NCBI GenBank assembly: GCA_947304475.1
Contig: CAMZBE010000062.1
Span: 1 to 7,585 of the forward strand
Source of the DNA: an uncultured Clostridia bacterium
Lineage (GTDB): Bacteria; Bacillota; Clostridia; Oscillospirales; CAG-272
Direction of reading: 5' to 3'
DNA: 7,585 nucleotides
Shown here: positions 5,255 to 7,585 of the stretch, piece after piece
Layout of the letters: every line of letters begins with the position of its first letter
How positions within the stretch are numbered: position 1 is the stretch's first letter
Notes under the pieces: generated by a model
Told to the model about the DNA's origin: nothing
The model's input: the letters and a program-made list of their open reading frames with translations, nothing else
Databases searched by the model: none
Translations under genes and position numbers: made by a program

Positions 5255-5965
5255 TCAGGCGCGGCTCTCGATCGCGCGCATCAGTTCGGGAAAACTCCCG
5301 CGCGGGTAGCGCGTGATATCCCTTTCCTTGCGGTTGATAAGGCAGTCGGTCAAGAGAAAGACCGGGATCCCGACGCTCTCCGCCGCCGCGTCCTCTTCGG
5401 CGTCGTTGCCGACCATCAGGCACTCGGCGGGATCGAGGTCGCACGCCGAAAGGATCGCGCGGTAGTAGTCGGGATTGGGTTTGGAAAACGAGAAGTTCTC
5501 GTAGGAGGTGAAGAACGAGAAGGCGGACGGATCCACCCCCGCCCACTTGAGCCGCGTCTCCTGCGCGAAGCGCGGTAAGACGGGGTTTGACGCGAGGATC
5601 AGCGAAAACCCCCGCTTTTTGAGTTCCCGGACGGTATCTCCCGCCGCTTGATTGTATCCGCAGAAGACGCGCGCCCGATCGAATTCGGTGCGGTAGAAAT
5701 TTTCGAGATGCAAGAGATCGGCGTCGGCGTCGCGGTCGGGATAGCACCGGGCGAAGACCTCGCGGAATACGGCTTCGTAGGTTTTGGTCCCGTCGTTTGC
5801 GACCATCGCGGCAACCCCCTGCCAGAGTACGCGGACCAGTTCCTTACCGTCAAATCCGAGCGGCTCCATGGTCTTGGTCAGAAGCCCGAAATAGCCGCCG
5901 AGGAACCGCGGCTCCTCCATCGGGAGCAGCGTTCCGTCCAGATCGAAAAGAATGGTTTTCAGCAA
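5255..5965 (-). CDS. HAD-superfamily hydrolase
   Basis: This 236-residue cytoplasmic haloacid-dehalogenase-type hydrolase is most likely a Mg-dependent phosphatase on a small phosphorylated metabolite. All four motifs are intact: I, D8-L-D10-G-T (nucleophile Asp8, acid/base Asp10); II, A-S126-N127; III, Lys162 in SKPNPDYY; IV, G186-N-D188 with acidic E191-D192. Between motifs I and II, residues 15-100 form an alpha-helical cap, so this is a C1-cap protein of the phosphoglycolate-phosphatase/YjjG-like type. The substrate cannot be assigned. The start is TTG at 5965, since the frame begins directly with LKTILFDLDGT and a GGGGGA run lies 7 nt upstream; no nearby ATG precedes motif I. It follows the spermidine-synthase-like gene by 14 nt, so the two are probably co-transcribed and may be translationally coupled. 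The 5203-5240 terminator closes the operon. Confidence 0.94.
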   Translation of the reverse strand: MLKTILFDLDGTLLPMEEPRFLGGYFGLLTKTMEPLGFDGKELVRVLWQGVAAMVANDGTKTYEAVFREVFARCYPDRDADADLLHLENFYRTEFDRARVFCGYNQAAGDTVRELKKRGFSLILASNPVLPRFAQETRLKWAGVDPSAFSFFTSYENFSFSKPNPDYYRAILSACDLDPAECLMVGNDAEEDAAAESVGIPVFLLTDCLINRKERDITRYPRGSFPELMRAIESRA

Positions 5966-5979
5966 GCGTTCGTCCCCCG

Positions 5980-7548
5980 TCAGTTCAGCAGTTCGAGCAT
6001 CTCGGAAATACTCTTTCCGCGGAAGAGTTCGCGGTAGTAGTCGAGTTCCTCGCGGATCATGGCGTCGAGTACCTTCATTCCGAGCAGTTCGACCGGGGCG
6101 CGGTCGTCGGTCAGAATATGATCGCCCTTCCCGGTCAGAACCGTTTTGGCGCGCACCCGCTCCATCATCGAACGGATCGGACCGGTCAACGGCGCCGTCT
6201 TGCGGTCGAAGACGTTCAGGATCGACGGATTATCGGAAGCGAACAGGATGCAGTTGGTTTCGTCGGTCGGACATTCGTAGACCACGCGGAACACCCGGTT
6301 GATCGTATCTTTCAGATAGTCGTTGATGTTGTCCTTGACGTCGGCGACCATATTCAGGTTGACCACCAACACCCCGTCGGGGGCAAGGTGCTCCTGCACG
6401 AGCGAGAAGAATTCGACGCTCGACATCTGGAACGGAATGGTGATATCCCGGTACGCGTCGACCATGATGACGTCGTAGATCCCGGCGTCTTTCAGGTACG
6501 CCCGCCCGTCGAACTCGACCACCCGGACGGCGGGATCAAGGTCGAAGTATTCGTAGGTCAGGTCGATGATCTTGCGGTCGATCTCCACCCCTTCGATTTT
6601 GAACTGGGGCGTGTATTTCAGCGTTTCGGACGCGAAGGTGCCGCACCCCATGCCGAGGATCAGCATAGTAGGCTCGGCTCCGTTGACCATATAGTTCGCG
6701 CCGAGCGCGTAGTCGTAGTAGTTACCCGTCAGGTCGGCGTTCTTGCGCTTGATCGACTGCACGCCGAAGAGGACGTTGGTCGAAAGGATGGTCTCGCTCT
6801 CGGTGTCCTCGACGCGCAGATAGTTGTAGATCGACTCGTCTTCGTAGACGATACGTTCGCGCGAAAACGAGTAGGTGACGCGGGGGGAGAGGACGAACGC
6901 CAGAACGACGAGAAGCGCAAACGCCGCCAGCGGCAGGCGCGAAAGCCGCCCGGCGATCAGGTAGATCAGGGCGAGCGTCAGCAGAATCGACGCGAAGACG
7001 ATAAAGGTGACCGCCGTTCCCCAGAGCGGGATGGTCACGAAGGTCGGGATAAAGGTGCCGATGATGCTCCCGACGGTCTGCAGCGCCTCGAGTTCGCCGA
7101 CGATCCGCCCGTTGTTTTCAAGACTGCGGACGGCGTACTTGATGAGCGACGGCGTGATCATGCCGAGGATCAGGCAGGGACCGACGAAGAGGATGAGGCA
7201 GGACGCGAGCGACGCCCAGATCAGGAAGTTCGACTTGACGAACAGGGCGAACAGGAAACTGATTCCCGCGATCACGTATTTGGCAACGAACGGGATCAAC
7301 CCGATCCAGATCGCGTCGATCAGAAGCAGAAGGTAGAGCCGGTCGGGTTTGTTCCTGTCCGCCAGCCGCCCGCCCAGCACGTTGCCGAGCGCCATCGCAA
7401 TCATGATGGTCCCGATGATCAGCGTCCAGACGATCTGACTGGACGAAAAATACGGGGCGAGCAGTCGCGAAGCGCCGAGTTCGACCGCCATCACACTCAT
7501 TCCGGAGAAAAACTCGGTCAGATACAGAAACCATTTTTTACGGATCAT
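5980..7548 (-). CDS. Membrane-anchored spermidine synthase-like protein (fused MFS/spermidine synthase type)
   Basis: This protein of about 522 residues joins a membrane half to a cytoplasmic Rossmann-type domain. Residues 6-222 hold seven or eight hydrophobic helices, with MFS-like features such as GNVLGGRLADR (55-65). Residues 223-522 resemble aminopropyltransferases. Visible are the nucleotide-binding loop LGMGCGT (298-304), the acidic ribose-binding strand end EGVEIDR (319-325), D347 in EFDGRAYL, the active-site region MVDAYRD (362-368) and C-terminal LTDDRAPVE (479-487). Classical spermidine synthases have GGGDG and VDS(S/T)DP instead, so aminopropyl transfer from decarboxylated SAM is plausible but unproven. 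An ATG three codons upstream (7557) abuts its SD. AAAGGA at 7557-7562 is well spaced only for the ATG at 7548, which I chose. It is the first visible gene of an operon with the HAD gene 14 nt downstream; the promoter lies at or beyond the window edge. Confidence 0.93.
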   Translation of the reverse strand: MIRKKWFLYLTEFFSGMSVMAVELGASRLLAPYFSSSQIVWTLIIGTIMIAMALGNVLGGRLADRNKPDRLYLLLLIDAIWIGLIPFVAKYVIAGISFLFALFVKSNFLIWASLASCLILFVGPCLILGMITPSLIKYAVRSLENNGRIVGELEALQTVGSIIGTFIPTFVTIPLWGTAVTFIVFASILLTLALIYLIAGRLSRLPLAAFALLVVLAFVLSPRVTYSFSRERIVYEDESIYNYLRVEDTESETILSTNVLFGVQSIKRKNADLTGNYYDYALGANYMVNGAEPTMLILGMGCGTFASETLKYTPQFKIEGVEIDRKIIDLTYEYFDLDPAVRVVEFDGRAYLKDAGIYDVIMVDAYRDITIPFQMSSVEFFSLVQEHLAPDGVLVVNLNMVADVKDNINDYLKDTINRVFRVVYECPTDETNCILFASDNPSILNVFDRKTAPLTGPIRSMMERVRAKTVLTGKGDHILTDDRAPVELLGMKVLDAMIREELDYYRELFRGKSISEMLELLN

Positions 7549-7556
7549 GGGCAACA

Positions 7557-7562
7557 TCCTTT
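7557..7562 (-). promoter_or_regulatory. Ribosome binding site that decides the spermidine synthase-like start
   Basis: AAAGGA on the minus strand (7557-7562) is 8 nt before the ATG at 7548 but overlaps the ATG at 7557, which therefore cannot use it. The shorter protein beginning MIRKKWF is favoured. Confidence 0.7.
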
Positions 7563-7585
7563 CGCCGTTTTCTCTTTAAGATTAT

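Noticed and set aside
5067..5747. N-terminal extension of the lipoprotein reading frame up to 5747
   Set aside because: It runs antisense-free through the HAD gene in another frame and across a strong terminator. The real start at 5066 has a good SD and begins a signal peptide.

Overview
This window most likely comes from the chromosome of a GC-rich, probably uncultured gut- or rumen-type member of Clostridia (Bacillota). The evidence is AGGAG-type ribosome binding sites, a BspA-like leucine-rich-repeat lipoprotein with an FGYxFGT-type insert module, a repeat-domain lipoprotein with a Thr/Ala/Glu-rich stalk, and compact intergenic regions closed by intrinsic terminators. This placement is an inference: no rRNA or marker gene is present. 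There are seven protein genes and no tRNA, rRNA, CRISPR array or recognisable insertion sequence.

Layout from left to right. (1) 83-1570 (+): an exported BspA-family LRR lipoprotein ending at a strong terminator. (2) 1571-1775: a structured gap with a 30-nt perfect palindrome and the first copy of a two-hairpin repeat. (3) 1776-2363 (-): mntP, a manganese exporter, divergent from (4) 2516-3007 (+), a GNAT acetyltransferase. Each of these two has a recognisable promoter in the 150-bp gap between them. (5) 3008-3331: a gene-free convergent gap holding several inverted repeats and the second copy of the two-hairpin repeat. (6) 3332-4111 (-): a ZIP-family (ZupT-like) metal importer. (7) 4239-5066 (-): a lipoprotein with two tandem copies of a beta-rich domain at an exact 112-residue period, with its own terminator. 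(8) 5255-5965 and 5980-7548 (-): a two-gene operon in which a membrane-anchored spermidine-synthase-like protein is followed 14 nt later by a HAD hydrolase that starts at TTG and ends at a textbook terminator.

Two genes concern divalent metals: MntP exports Mn(II) and the ZIP protein imports Zn/Mn/Fe-type cations. They are separate transcription units, but the 3' flanks of both carry the same hairpin/conserved-box/hairpin element in the same orientation. A 16-nt identical box and a compensatory base-pair change link the two copies. This is the least explained signal in the window. The two lipoproteins are surface proteins, probably for adhesion or substrate/host interaction. The spermidine-synthase-like/HAD pair may be metabolic. 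I see no clear defence, mobile or biosynthetic system; most genes are recognisable housekeeping or surface functions.
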